64,000 nt of DNA, taken from contig NZ_SODP01000002.1 in assembly GCF_004365355.1 (NCBI RefSeq), positions 925,838 to 989,837 of the forward strand, given 5' to 3'. The first letter of the stretch is position 1; each line of letters begins with the position of its first letter. The position numbers and the translations under genes were made by a program. The stretch comes from Kribbella pratensis. Its GTDB lineage: Bacteria > Actinomycetota > Actinomycetes > Propionibacteriales > Kribbellaceae. Shown one piece after another: positions 1-8,819 of the stretch. Under the pieces are notes generated by a model. That model was not told the origin of the DNA. It saw only the letters and a list, made by a program, of their open reading frames with translations, and did no database searches.

Positions 1-2503
1 GAGTGAGGCAGGCTGCGGCCCAGTCGTTCTCGGCCGCTTCCGGCGCGGTGGCGGCGAGGAGGTCAGGCGCTTCCGGAAGCGCGGCGACGACGGCGAGTTC
101 CGCGGCGGCGGCTCGTGCGTACGGCGCCCACCAGCGTTCGGAGAACTCCGCGAACGCCCGCCGGACAATGTCGGTCGCCTGCTCGACGGCGCCGAGTTGT
201 ACGGCGACCCGCGCCCGCGCGAACGTGTACGGAGCTGCCAGCCAGGGCGCGTCCTCCACGTCGGTGCACCGGGCGACCGCGAGCGCCCGTGATTGCCAGA
301 CGTCGAACAAACCGTCGTCGCGCAGACCGTGCACCATCGCGGCCGCGGACAGGGCAGACGCCATCCACTCGATCGGCGGGGAGCCCGCGCCTTGCCACCG
401 GTCCCAGAGAGCGTCCGCGTGCTCCACACAAGCGTCGAACTGCCCGGTCAACGCGTAGACCCGGATCATGCGCGGCAGCGAGATGTACGGATGGTCGCCG
501 ACCGGATCGTCCGGCGCGCCCACGGCCGCGAGCGCCGCGGGCAGGTCGCCGACCGCGGTCGCCGTGGTCGGCGCGACATGGAAGGCGTCGATGATCTCGG
601 CCGCGGCGTACGGCTCGTGCCGAGGCAGCGGTCCCGCCAACCGCATCCGTTCGACGGCGTACGAGCGCGCGTCGCGCAGCCGTCCCGCGTTCCCGGCGGC
701 CACGGTCAACGCATCGAGCGCACCCGCGATCAGCACCGGATCACCCGTCCGGCGCGCCGCATCGACGGCCTCCTGGGCAAGCTCCGGATCAGCGCCGATC
801 CGGCGGCCGCCGTGCTCCCAGGCTTTGGCCGTCGCCAGCAGAGCCGTGACCTGTGAGTCGCCGGGACGTGCGCTGTCCATTGCCTGCTGGAGCAGCGCCT
901 GACTGCGTTCCCTGGACAGGTCGTACAGCGATCCGGTGGGATACCGGTTCGCGGCGATCACCGCCAGTGCCAGCATCGTCGCCCGAACGTTGCCATCGGC
1001 AACCGCCCGATCGGCCGCGTCGAGCAGCAGTTGGACCCCGGTCTCCGCGTCCGAGATCGCGAGCGTGGCATCGGCCGCCGACCGCAGATCCAGCGCGGCG
1101 GACACACCATCCGGGGCGCGCTCGGCGGCCGCGCGGTAGTGGTCGATGGACTCCTGGAACTCCCGCCTGGCGAACCCGAGATGGCCGAGCGAACGCGCCA
1201 GCCGATGCGCCTCCGGATCCGGCTCCGCGGTCGTCGCCGCGAGCGCGGCCCGGAGATCACCGGCCACTTCGTCGTACGGCTGCTGCCACTCGGCCGCGTC
1301 GAGCCGGCTCTCCAGCGCGGCGGCGGTGTCAGCGGCCCAGCGGATCCAGCGGTCCTCTGCGGCGGCCAGCTCGTCCTCGGTCAGTTGCTCGCGGGCGAAC
1401 TCGCGGATCGTCTCGAGCAGCCGCCAGCGCGATCCCCGGCGTACGGTGAGGCTCTTGTCGGTCAGCCGGCCCAGCAGGTCCGCCACCTCGCCCCGCCCGA
1501 GCTCCGGACTGGTCGCGCTGGCGGCATCCAGATCGAAGCCGCCGACGTAGATGGACAGCCGCCGGAACAGCAGCCGCTCCTGGTCGTCCAGTAACTCGTA
1601 GCTCCAACCGATCACCGCAGCCAGCGACCGGTGCCGGGCGTCCATGCCACGACCGCCCGCCAGCAGCCGGAGCCTGTCGTCGAGCGCGGCCTGCAGGCCA
1701 TCGGCACCGAGCGAGCCGATCCTGGCTGCGGCGAGCTCGATGGCCAGCGGCATGCCGTCCAGCCGCGCGCAGATCTCCGCGAGCTCGTCGGCCGAGGCGG
1801 TGAAAGCCGGGTCGACGGCACGCGCCCGGTCGATGAACAGCTCGGTCGCGGCGTCCAAGGGCGGCAACAGCACGGTCGCCTCCGCGGGTACGCCGAGCCG
1901 CTCCCGGCTGGTCGCGAGAATCGTCACCTCGGGGCAGGTGCGCAGCAGCCGTTCCGCGAGTACAGCGACTTCGTCGACCAGGTGCTCACAGTTGTCGAGG
2001 ACGAGCAGCCACCGGCCTTGCTGCAGGTGCTCGATCAGGACCTGCTCCAGACTCTGCGGCGGGCGTTCGGTCAGCCCGAGCGCAGTTGCCGCCGCGCGGG
2101 TCACCGAGCCGTCCCGAACCGGAACCAGGTCGACGAACGCGCCTGCGGAACCCAGCTCGGCCGCGACGACTGCTGCCAGTCGGGTCTTGCCCATGCCGCC
2201 AGGTCCGAGCAGGGTCACCAGGCGGGACTGCCCCAGCGCCGTACGGACCGCCGTCGTCTCGGTGGAGCGCCCGACAAAGGTGGTCCGACCGGCCGGCAGC
2301 CCGCTGATCCCCGGCCCGCCGCGTGATCCGGCCAGGTCGGCGAGCTCGCGGCGGTCGGTCACCCCGTACTTGCGGAGCAACGACGAGACGTGGCTCTCGA
2401 CCGTGCGGACGGAGATGTGCAGGGCCCGGGCGATCTGCGCGTTCGACCGATGAGCGGCTACCGCCTCCAGTACCTCGGCCTCCCGTGCGGACACCTCGTT
2501 CAC
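1..2503 (-). CDS. LuxR-type HTH / NB-ARC ATPase / TPR-like regulator (3' end outside window)
   Basis: Large transcriptional regulator read from a GTG at 2503 and open to the window edge, so its C-terminus is missing. The protein opens directly with a LuxR/GerE helix-turn-helix (NEVSAREAEVLEAVAAHRSN, then ISVRTVESHVSSLLRKYG at about residues 30-50). A signal-transduction ATPase follows, with Walker A LLGPGGMGKTRL, Walker B WLLVLDNCEHL and the plant-R-protein-like DGMPLAIELAAARI motif. The rest is alanine-rich and helical, like TPR/bacterial transcriptional-activation repeats. An N-terminal HTH is the reverse of the usual LAL order. It is divergent from the DoxX/FAD oxidase pair, which it may control (inference). 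The GTG is chosen because no better in-frame start lies upstream; the Shine-Dalgarno is weak. Confidence 0.88.
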   Translation of the reverse strand, partial: MNEVSAREAEVLEAVAAHRSNAQIARALHISVRTVESHVSSLLRKYGVTDRRELADLAGSRGGPGISGLPAGRTTFVGRSTETTAVRTALGQSRLVTLLGPGGMGKTRLAAVVAAELGSAGAFVDLVPVRDGSVTRAAATALGLTERPPQSLEQVLIEHLQQGRWLLVLDNCEHLVDEVAVLAERLLRTCPEVTILATSRERLGVPAEATVLLPPLDAATELFIDRARAVDPAFTASADELAEICARLDGMPLAIELAAARIGSLGADGLQAALDDRLRLLAGGRGMDARHRSLAAVIGWSYELLDDQERLLFRRLSIYVGGFDLDAASATSPELGRGEVADLLGRLTDKSLTVRRGSRWRLLETIREFAREQLTEDELAAAEDRWIRWAADTAAALESRLDAAEWQQPYDEVAGDLRAALAATTAEPDPEAHRLARSLGHLGFARREFQESIDHYRAAAERAPDGVSAALDLRSAADATLAISDAETGVQLLLDAADRAVADGNVRATMLALAVIAANRYPTGSLYDLSRERSQALLQQAMDSARPGDSQVTALLATAKAWEHGGRRIGADPELAQEAVDAARRTGDPVLIAGALDALTVAAGNAGRLRDARSYAVERMRLAGPLPRHEPYAAAEIIDAFHVAPTTATAVGDLPAALAAVGAPDDPVGDHPYISLPRMIRVYALTGQFDACVEHADALWDRWQGAGSPPIEWMASALSAAAMVHGLRDDGLFDVWQSRALAVARCTDVEDAPWLAAPYTFARARVAVQLGAVEQATDIVRRAFAEFSERWWAPYARAAAAELAVVAALPEAPDLLAATAPEAAENDWAAACLT

Positions 2504-2630
2504 GCGCCCATCATGACCGATCAGCGGATCTCTCGTGGCCGCTCCGTGGTGGATCCGTGGTCGGCACGGATGTGGGCTGCGGGTCACCCGCGCGAGGGTC
2601 GTCGTACCAGAACAACTCTTGGAGGCAGCG
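2504..2630. promoter_or_regulatory. Divergent intergenic region, LuxR-type regulator / DoxX
   Basis: This 127-bp stretch separates two divergently read genes and must hold both promoters. The only clear signal is the Shine-Dalgarno GGAGG at 2621-2625 before the DoxX ATG. I see no convincing palindrome. Confidence 0.4.
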
Positions 2631-3035
2631 ATGAGTACGGCGACGACGACAACGCGCAGGGTCCGGCCGGGCGCGGTGGTGCTGTGGGTGACGCAGGTGG
2701 TGCTGGCGGCGATGTTCGTGATGGCGAGCCTGCCGAAACTGACCGGGGATCCGGTCATGATCGAGCTCTTCGACGCGGTCGGTGCGGGTCAGTGGTTGCG
2801 GTACGTGGTCGGCGTGCTCGAACTGGCCGGCGCGATCGGGCTGCTGGTACCGCGGTTGTGCGGTCTCGCCGCGTTCGGTCTGACCATGCTGCTCGTCGGT
2901 GCGACGCTCACCAACATCGTCGCGCTGGGTGCGTCACCGGCGATTCCCCTCGGCTACCTGCTGGTCGCAGCCGTGATCGCCTGGTTCCGGCGGGAGTCGA
3001 TCCTGGCGGCGATCCGAGGGCTGGTCCGGCGATGA
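2631..3035 (+). CDS. DoxX family membrane protein
   Basis: Protein of 134 aa with four hydrophobic segments (about residues 15-35, 55-75, 80-100 and 105-122), the size and layout of the DoxX family. The first helix carries the usual SLPKLTGDP turn. DoxX-like proteins are small integral membrane proteins, some tied to oxidoreductases or redox homeostasis; the function here is unknown. ATG 2631 follows a strong GGAGGCAGCG. The stop overlaps the start of the FAD oxidoreductase (ATGA), so the two are co-translated. Confidence 0.85.
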   Translation: MSTATTTTRRVRPGAVVLWVTQVVLAAMFVMASLPKLTGDPVMIELFDAVGAGQWLRYVVGVLELAGAIGLLVPRLCGLAAFGLTMLLVGATLTNIVALGASPAIPLGYLLVAAVIAWFRRESILAAIRGLVRR

Positions 3036-4345
3036 CGATCGCGGCCTTCGACGGACTCCTCACCCGGCCGGGGGATGCGGACTACGACTCCGGCCGGGCG
3101 GTCTGGAACGCGATGGTGGATCGCCGGCCGGCCTTGATCGCGCGCTGTGCGAGTACGGCGGATGTCGTTGCGGCACTGCGCTACGGCCGGGAGGCCGGGC
3201 TGGTGATCGGGGTTCGCGGCGGCGGGCACAGCTTCCTCGGGCTTCCGGTGGTGGAGGACGGTCTGCTGCTCGACCTGTCCGCGATGAACTCGGTGCAGGT
3301 CGACCCGGTCCGGCGCCAGGCCCGCGTCGGCGGTGGCGCGCTGCTTGGCGCACTCGACGTCGCCAGCCAGCGGTACGGGCTCGCGACCACGGCCGGCAAC
3401 GTCTCGCACACCGGCGTCGGCGGGCTCACCCTCGGCGGCGGAGTTGGTTGGCTGGCTCGCGCGCACGGGCTGACGTGCGACAACGTCACGTCGTACGAGC
3501 TGGTCACCGCGGATGGCGCCGTCCTGCGGGTCAGCGCGGCCGAGCACCCGGACCTCTTCTGGGCGCTGCGCGGTGGAGGCGGGAGCTTCGGCGTCGTCAC
3601 CGCGTTCGAGTTCCAACTGCATCCGGTCGGGACCCAAGCGCTGACCGTCGACCTGTTCTACGAGCTGGACGATGCCGGTACGGCGCTGCGCGGCTGGCGG
3701 GACCTGTTCGCGGACGCGCCGCGGCAGGCCACGCCGGTGGCCCGGATCGGCCGGCGGGACGAGTACGGCAGACGCCTGATCGCGAGTATCGGCTACGTGT
3801 GGGTCGGTGATGTCGACGAGGGACGGCGGCTGCTGCCGTCGTACGAAGGGATCGGCAAACCGATCGGTCGCCGGATCACGGAGCTCAGCTACCTGGACCT
3901 GCAGACGCAGTCCGACGACGCCGAACGCCACGCCCTCCGCCGTTACTGCAAGGGGCACTACCTGCGGTCGTTGCCGGACGCCGCCATCGACGCTTTCCTT
4001 GCCTCGGACAACAATCCGGGGGCACGGTTGACGCTGTGCGGCGGCGCGGTCGGCGATGTGCCGGACGGTGAGACGGCGTACAGCCATCGCGATGCGCTGG
4101 TCGAGTTCACCACCGGCGACGACTGGAGCGATCCCGGCGAGGACGAGGCCCGCATCATGGCGGCCCGCACCTACGCCGCTGGTCTCGAGCCCTACGCGAG
4201 CGGGAGCTATGTGAACACCATCGCCGACGAGGACCCCACCGCCGTCCGCCGGGCCTACTCCCCGGACAAGCTCGCGCGCCTGCACCAGGTCAAGGACACC
4301 TACGACCCCGACAACGTCTTCACCCGAACCGCATTGCACCGCTGA
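3032..4345 (+). CDS. FAD-binding (BBE-like) oxidoreductase
   Basis: A 437-aa flavoprotein of the berberine-bridge-enzyme/6-hydroxynicotine-oxidase type. The N-terminal half is a PCMH FAD domain with RGGGHSFLG; His66 is the expected 8-alpha-histidyl FAD attachment site. The second loop reads GNVSHTGVGGLTLGGGVGW (122-140), with Ser where bicovalent BBE enzymes have the 6-S-cysteinyl residue, so single-point flavin attachment is expected. The C-terminus has the BBE signature YDPDNVFTRT. It would oxidise an alcohol, amine or sugar substrate that cannot be named from sequence. ATG 3032 overlaps the DoxX stop. Confidence 0.9.
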   Translation: MTIAAFDGLLTRPGDADYDSGRAVWNAMVDRRPALIARCASTADVVAALRYGREAGLVIGVRGGGHSFLGLPVVEDGLLLDLSAMNSVQVDPVRRQARVGGGALLGALDVASQRYGLATTAGNVSHTGVGGLTLGGGVGWLARAHGLTCDNVTSYELVTADGAVLRVSAAEHPDLFWALRGGGGSFGVVTAFEFQLHPVGTQALTVDLFYELDDAGTALRGWRDLFADAPRQATPVARIGRRDEYGRRLIASIGYVWVGDVDEGRRLLPSYEGIGKPIGRRITELSYLDLQTQSDDAERHALRRYCKGHYLRSLPDAAIDAFLASDNNPGARLTLCGGAVGDVPDGETAYSHRDALVEFTTGDDWSDPGEDEARIMAARTYAAGLEPYASGSYVNTIADEDPTAVRRAYSPDKLARLHQVKDTYDPDNVFTRTALHR

Positions 4346-4346
4346 T

Positions 4347-4384
4347 CCCCTGCCGGCCGGACCCGAAAGGCCGGCCGGCGGGGG
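4347..4384. terminator. Bidirectional hairpin between convergent genes
   Basis: The arm 4347-4360 (CCCCTGCCGGCCGG) pairs with 4371-4384 around a 10-nt loop, with one G-U pair. It sits between the convergent FAD oxidoreductase and M13 peptidase genes. There is no clear U-tract, which is common in high-GC actinobacteria. Confidence 0.65.
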
Positions 4385-4391
4385 GACGCGG

Positions 4392-6335
4392 TCACCAGAT
4401 CCGGACCCGTTCGTCCGGGGCCAGCCACATGCCGTCGCCTTCTTGCACGTCGTACGTGGCGTGGAAGGCGTCGATGTTCTTCACCACCGCGTTGCAGCGG
4501 AACTCCGGCGGGGAGTGCGGGTCGATGGTCAACCGGCGAGCGGCCTCCTCCGGCCGGGTCTTCGTGGCCCACGCGTGCGCCCAGGCAGCGAAGAAACGCT
4601 CACTACCGGTCTCATCCGGCTCGGCCCCGGCCTGCGACAGTTGGTAGGCCGCATAGGCGATCGACAGGCCGCCGAGGTCGCCGATGTTCTCGCCGAGGGT
4701 CAGCTTGCCGTTGACCTTCTTGCCGGGCGTCTCGGCCGGCTCGAGGGCGTCGTACTGCGCGACGAGCTTGTCGGTGCGCTGCTCGAAGGCGGCCCGGTCC
4801 TCGTCGGTCCACCAGTCGTTCAGGTTGCCGTCGCCGTCGTAGCGCGAGCCCTGGTCGTCGAAGCCGTGGCCGATCTCGTGCCCGATCACCGCGCCGATCG
4901 CGCCGTAGTTCGTCGCGTCGTCGGCGTCGAGGTCGAAGAACGGCGGCTGCAGGATGCCGGCCGGGAAGACGATCTCGTTCATCCGCGGGTTGTAGTACGC
5001 GTTGACCGTCTGCGGCGTCATCTTCCACTCGTTGCGGTCGACCGGCTGACCGAGCTTGGCCAGGTCCCGCGCGGTCTCCACCGCGACCGAACGGCGTACG
5101 TTCCCGAACAGGTCGGCCGGGTCGACGTCGAGGGCCGAGTAGTCCTTCCACTCGTCCGGATACCCGATCTTCGGCACGAAGGCGCCGAGCTTGTCGAGCG
5201 CCCGCTGCCGGGTCTCCGGGCCCATCCAGTCCAGCGCCTCGATCCGCTGCCTGTACGCGGCGACCAGGTTCTGCACCAGGTCGACCATGCGGGCCTTCGC
5301 CGACGGCGGGAAGTGCTCGGCGACATACAACTTGCCGAGGGCCTCGCCCAACGACTGCTCGACGGCGCCGACGCCACGCTTCCAGCGCTCACGCAGCTCA
5401 GGCGCACCGGTCAGGGTCTTGCCGTAGAAGGCGAAGTTCTCGTCGACGAACGCCTGGCTCAGCAACGGCGCCGCGCTGTGCACGATCCGCCAGCTCAGCC
5501 ACTCCTTCCACCGGTCCAGCTCGACCTCCTGCAACGCGGCCGCGGCGGCGGTGAGGAAGTCCGGCTCGCGGACGACGACCTGCGCGAACGCGGTCTCCGG
5601 CACACCTGCGCCGGCCAGCCAGGTCGACCAGTCGAAGCCGGGCGTGAGCTCCTCGAGCCCGGCGCGATCGAGCTTGTTGTAGGTCAGCTGCACGTCCCGG
5701 TCCTTCACCCGGTCCCAGTGACCGTCGGCGATCCGGGTCTCCAGCTCCAGGATCCGCTCCGCGGACCCGGCCGGGTCAGGCAATCCGGCCAGCTCGAGCA
5801 GCTTCGCCACGTGCGCGACATACGCCGTGCGGATCGCGGCGAAGTTGTCGTCATGGTAGTACGACTCGTCGGGCAGGCTGAGGCCGCCCTGGGTCAGGTG
5901 GACGATGTTCTCGTCGGACTTCTTGGCATCGGCGTCCACCCAGTAGTGGAAGACGCCCGGCACACCCTGCAGCTCGAGCTGCCCGAGGACCGAGACGAGG
6001 CCGGCCAGGTCCTTGGCGTCCCGGACCAGCGCGAGCTGGTCGGCGATCGGCTCGGCACCCAGCCGCTCGATCGTCTCGGTGTTCATGAAGCTCGTGTAGA
6101 GGTCGGCGATCTTCCGCGGCTCGCTGCCCTCCGGGTGGCCGGCCGCGACGGTCTTCTCGACGATCGCCCGGACGTCCTGCTCGGCGGTGTCCCAGAGCGC
6201 GTGGAACGCACCGTGGATCGCCTTGTCCGCGGGAATCTCGTGCTCAGCCAGCCACTTCCCGTTGACGAACCGGTACAGGTCGTCCTGCGGCCGCACCGCG
6301 TCGACCGACTCCGAGCTGTCGATTCCTGCTGTCAT
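4392..6335 (-). CDS. M13 family zinc metallopeptidase (PepO/neprilysin type)
   Basis: A 647-aa M13 endopeptidase without a signal peptide, so probably cytoplasmic like bacterial PepO. The N-terminal helical M13 domain starts with PQDDLYRFVNGKWL. The catalytic part holds NAYYNPRMNEIVFPAGILQPPF, the zinc motif HEIGH at about 486-490, and ENIGD with the third ligand Glu near 549. The C-terminal RCNAVVKN...F motif is conserved. It would cleave short peptides. ATG 6335 (MTAGIDSS) is preferred; an alternative lies seven codons upstream at 6356. It is convergent with the FAD oxidoreductase. Confidence 0.93.
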   Translation of the reverse strand: MTAGIDSSESVDAVRPQDDLYRFVNGKWLAEHEIPADKAIHGAFHALWDTAEQDVRAIVEKTVAAGHPEGSEPRKIADLYTSFMNTETIERLGAEPIADQLALVRDAKDLAGLVSVLGQLELQGVPGVFHYWVDADAKKSDENIVHLTQGGLSLPDESYYHDDNFAAIRTAYVAHVAKLLELAGLPDPAGSAERILELETRIADGHWDRVKDRDVQLTYNKLDRAGLEELTPGFDWSTWLAGAGVPETAFAQVVVREPDFLTAAAAALQEVELDRWKEWLSWRIVHSAAPLLSQAFVDENFAFYGKTLTGAPELRERWKRGVGAVEQSLGEALGKLYVAEHFPPSAKARMVDLVQNLVAAYRQRIEALDWMGPETRQRALDKLGAFVPKIGYPDEWKDYSALDVDPADLFGNVRRSVAVETARDLAKLGQPVDRNEWKMTPQTVNAYYNPRMNEIVFPAGILQPPFFDLDADDATNYGAIGAVIGHEIGHGFDDQGSRYDGDGNLNDWWTDEDRAAFEQRTDKLVAQYDALEPAETPGKKVNGKLTLGENIGDLGGLSIAYAAYQLSQAGAEPDETGSERFFAAWAHAWATKTRPEEAARRLTIDPHSPPEFRCNAVVKNIDAFHATYDVQEGDGMWLAPDERVRIW

Positions 6336-6472
6336 CCCTGACCCCTTTTGTCCCATGTCCAGTTGCTGTCAGCGAACATACCCGGTTCGCGATCCGGCCG
6401 GCCTGAACTATCCACAGGATCCAGCCGTTCCCCGGGTGGGACGGATCGGCTTACCTTGGATGGGGAGGCACC

Positions 6473-6643
6473 ATGAACAAACGCACCATCGCAGCTGTCG
6501 TCGGGCTGTCGGCACTCGTGCTGGGCGGTATCACCACGTCGTCCGCTGCGGCCGCCGCACCGCCAGGCCCCACTGTCGTGAAGCATTCCGTCGACGACGG
6601 CCACTGCGACCAGATCCGCTTCCTGACCCCATCCGCCCAGTAG
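6473..6643 (+). CDS. Putative small secreted peptide
   Basis: A 56-codon frame starting MNKRTIAAVVGLSALVLGG and ending in an alanine-rich stretch typical of a Sec signal peptide, with possible cleavage after ASSAAAAA-like residues near 27-30. The predicted mature peptide is only about 26 aa with one Cys. The Shine-Dalgarno GGGGAGG lies 6 bases before the ATG. The frame overlaps the antisense C-terminal tail of the HU-like gene by about 113 bp, so one of the two 3' ends may be wrong. No family is recognised. Confidence 0.4.
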   Translation: MNKRTIAAVVGLSALVLGGITTSSAAAAAPPGPTVVKHSVDDGHCDQIRFLTPSAQ

Positions 6644-6992
6644 CCGGCAGTAGGCCGCCGGCCCCAGCCGGCACTGGCTCGGTAACAGCTGGCGGCAGCT
6701 CAGCCGGCCGTGCGGAGGTTGCCCGGGCCGCGGCCTTGAGGCGGCTTCCGCACGACAGACGCACGGAGTAGGCGGCTGGGATCGACAGCGGTTCACCGGT
6801 CTGCGGATTGCGGCCGGTACGCGGCGCCCGCAGCACGCGCTCGATGCTGAGCAGGCCGGTCAGCGACACCTTGTCGCCGCGCTGCACAGCCTCGGTGACA
6901 ACGTCGCCGAGGGCGTCGAGGACCTTTTCGGCCTGGTTCCGCGGGATGCCCGCCTTGTGTGCGACGCCGGCGATCAGTTCGTTCCGGTTCAC
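6531..6992 (-). CDS. HU-family DNA-binding protein with C-terminal extension
   Basis: A 153-aa protein whose first ~90 residues are an HU/IHF fold: NRNELIAGVAHKAGIPRNQA, then a beta-arm region with RNPQTGEPLSIPAAYSVRLS and the end SRLKAAAR. Bacterial HU is normally 90-95 aa. The remaining ~60 residues (Ala/Pro, then Gly/Ser and Arg-rich with SGRSGRRRR) form a basic tail, loosely like mycobacterial HU tails. GTG 6992 has the Shine-Dalgarno GAGGAG 6 bases upstream. A 21-bp Fur/Zur-like palindrome lies 40 bp upstream. The tail overlaps the convergent small peptide gene. Confidence 0.85.
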   Translation of the reverse strand: MNRNELIAGVAHKAGIPRNQAEKVLDALGDVVTEAVQRGDKVSLTGLLSIERVLRAPRTGRNPQTGEPLSIPAAYSVRLSCGSRLKAAARATSARPAELPPAVTEPVPAGAGGLLPATGRMGSGSGSGRSGRRRRNASRQWGLAVRRPQRTTW

Positions 6993-7031
6993 GGCTCTCC
7001 TCGGACTCGGTTCGGCTTCCGAGCGGCACCT

Positions 7032-7052
7032 TAACCACAATGATTGTCGTTA
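7032..7052. promoter_or_regulatory. 21-bp Fur/Zur-like palindrome upstream of the HU gene
   Basis: TAACCACAATG at 7032-7042 is followed by its mirror image to 7052: ten-base arms around a central G with one mismatched pair. The core ACAAT-G-ATTGT resembles the AAT-N-ATT core of Fur/Zur 7-1-7 boxes. It lies between the PhyH gene and the HU gene start, so HU is the likely target. The regulator is not in the window. Confidence 0.5.
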
Positions 7053-7075
7053 GCGAGAACCTCTCCGGATATCGG

Positions 7076-7903
7076 TCAGAGACCGTCGCGGTCGTGCCAG
7101 TGGTTCTGCCAGCGGGCGTCGATCGCGTCATCGGCGAGCTGGTACCTGATGTCCGTCGACAACCGTAGCTCGGTCGACACGTTGTCCAAGGCGGCATGCA
7201 CGGTGTGCGCGGTGTGGACGACCACGTCCCCGGCCGCATAGTCGGTGACCAGCCACTTGGCGTCGTACTCCGTCGCCAGAGCGGGCAGGTCCGCAGTGAT
7301 GGATGCCGCAGGCCGCTGGAGTCTTCCCGCGGCCTCCTCCTCGAGCACGCGGTGGTGGCTGCCCTGCAGGTACGTCAGTCCACCGCGGCTGACCGGGCAG
7401 TCGCCCAGCGGGATCCAGGCTGACAGCACCTGGTCAGTCCCGTCGCGCAGGTACACCAGGTCGTAGTGCGCCTGCGTCGCCGTGCCGATGCCGTTCTCTC
7501 CCGGTGCCGTCTGCCGGATGATCTTCCTGCGGTGCAGGAACGGCTCCCCGCCGAGGAACCACTCGAACCAGCCCTTCAACGCCGGTTGCGCACAGAACGC
7601 GGCGTACTCCGGCCCGGGCACGATCTCCTCGAACAACACCTTTCGGTACGAGGCCCTGTCCATAGTCGCACCCGTCAACGCGAAGTAGTACTCGCGGAAG
7701 TCCAGTACCACCGCAGGGTCGAGCAGTCCGGTCAGGAACAGGTACCCGTCCCGCTTCAACCGGGACCGCAACCGTGCCCGATCACCACGCTCTTCCTCGG
7801 GTACTGCGACCAGTTGCCCCAGCCGCTGCTCATCCAGCACATATCCGTTCGACGTCAGCACCCGTCCATTCCAGCCAAGTCCCGCGGTCAGCGGAATGGA
7901 CAA
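7076..7903 (-). CDS. Phytanoyl-CoA dioxygenase (PhyH) family protein
   Basis: A 275-aa non-haem Fe(II)/2-oxoglutarate oxygenase. The facial triad is visible as HYD (His146, Asp148) and a distal His in GDVVVHTAHTVH (about 230-236). Arg in ELRLSTDIRYQ is the likely 2-oxoglutarate anchor, and YLQGSHH is the usual PhyH loop. It would hydroxylate a small metabolite that cannot be named. The longest frame begins at TTG 7903; GTG 7861 is an alternative and would leave room for a promoter opposite the AraC gene. It is divergent from that regulator, which probably controls it (inference). Confidence 0.87.
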   Translation of the reverse strand: MSIPLTAGLGWNGRVLTSNGYVLDEQRLGQLVAVPEEERGDRARLRSRLKRDGYLFLTGLLDPAVVLDFREYYFALTGATMDRASYRKVLFEEIVPGPEYAAFCAQPALKGWFEWFLGGEPFLHRRKIIRQTAPGENGIGTATQAHYDLVYLRDGTDQVLSAWIPLGDCPVSRGGLTYLQGSHHRVLEEEAAGRLQRPAASITADLPALATEYDAKWLVTDYAAGDVVVHTAHTVHAALDNVSTELRLSTDIRYQLADDAIDARWQNHWHDRDGL

Positions 7904-7905
7904 CA

Positions 7906-8736
7906 GTGCCGAGCTTCTTGGACTCTTGTGAGGTGCCCGACTGGTCGATCTACCTGACTCCAGGTGCTATCGAGCGACAACTTGGACTCTTCTGCCTCGG
8001 AGCGGGTGAGCAGACACACGGCTCGGAGAACACCCGAGAGCGCGCCCTCGGCTGTCATGCGCTGGTTTGGCTCAAGGAAGGGCGCGGCCAGCTGCTGCAC
8101 GGACCTGACCGCCACCTGCATGAGGTCAGGGCACCTACGATGCTCTGGCTGTTCCCCGGCGTCCTGCATGGCTACCAGCCCACAACGAGATGGCGTCAGG
8201 CGTGGACCCTGTTCAGCGGCTCAGCGGTCGACGCACTGACAACACTCGGCCACCTGGACGTCAGCCGACCAGTCCGCCGCTTCGCTGACCCGCGTCCGAT
8301 CGACCGCGCATTCAGCCGACTGCTGCGCGTCAGCACACAGCACAACCCCGTGCAGCTCACAGGAGCTCTCTATGACGTGATCGCTGCAGCTACGACGACC
8401 ACAGGTGACGATGTAGCCACACAGCTCGCCGAGCTCGCCAGTACACCGATGAGCGTTCAGGCCTACGCCAGTGAGCTTGGTCTCACCGTGAAGGAGCTGC
8501 GCGACGCAGTACGGCGTACGACGGGCTCAACCCCACATGAACTGGTCCTGACCACAAGACTCAGCAATGCAAAGGTTTTGCTCGCCGAGGAGGACCTGCC
8601 CGTCGCAGCGGTCGCCAGGCGGGTCGGGTACGACGATCCGGCGTACTTCACCCGCTTGTTCACCGCAAGGGTTGGGATGTCGCCCGGCGCGTTCCGGCGA
8701 TCTGGTTCGCTGTCGGGGCGGATTTCCTCCCTTTGA
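7906..8736 (+). CDS. AraC family transcriptional regulator
   Basis: About 276 aa. The N-terminal half is a cupin-like sensor (LVWLKEGRGQLLHGP, then a PTMLWLFPGVLHGY metal-site-like turn). The C-terminal third holds two HTH motifs, with TPHELVLTTRLSNAKVLLAE and VAAVARRVGYDDPAYFTRLF, followed by MSPGAFRRSG, the classic AraC/XylS ending. There is no in-frame ATG; GTG 7906 or GTG 7933 is the likely start. The start lies within a few bases of the divergent PhyH start, so one of the two genes must start further in. Confidence 0.85.
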   Translation: MPSFLDSCEVPDWSIYLTPGAIERQLGLFCLGAGEQTHGSENTRERALGCHALVWLKEGRGQLLHGPDRHLHEVRAPTMLWLFPGVLHGYQPTTRWRQAWTLFSGSAVDALTTLGHLDVSRPVRRFADPRPIDRAFSRLLRVSTQHNPVQLTGALYDVIAAATTTTGDDVATQLAELASTPMSVQAYASELGLTVKELRDAVRRTTGSTPHELVLTTRLSNAKVLLAEEDLPVAAVARRVGYDDPAYFTRLFTARVGMSPGAFRRSGSLSGRISSL

Positions 8737-8819
8737 CGGAGGCGGGAGCTACTTTCCGACGTGTAAAACCATTCAGTGGGGTGACGTGCCGGCCGCCGGG
8801 CACCGATACGGTCGTGTCT

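Noticed and set aside
4443..6341. Long plus-strand open frame opposite the M13 peptidase
   Set aside because: Composition is that of an antisense shadow and no family is recognisable.
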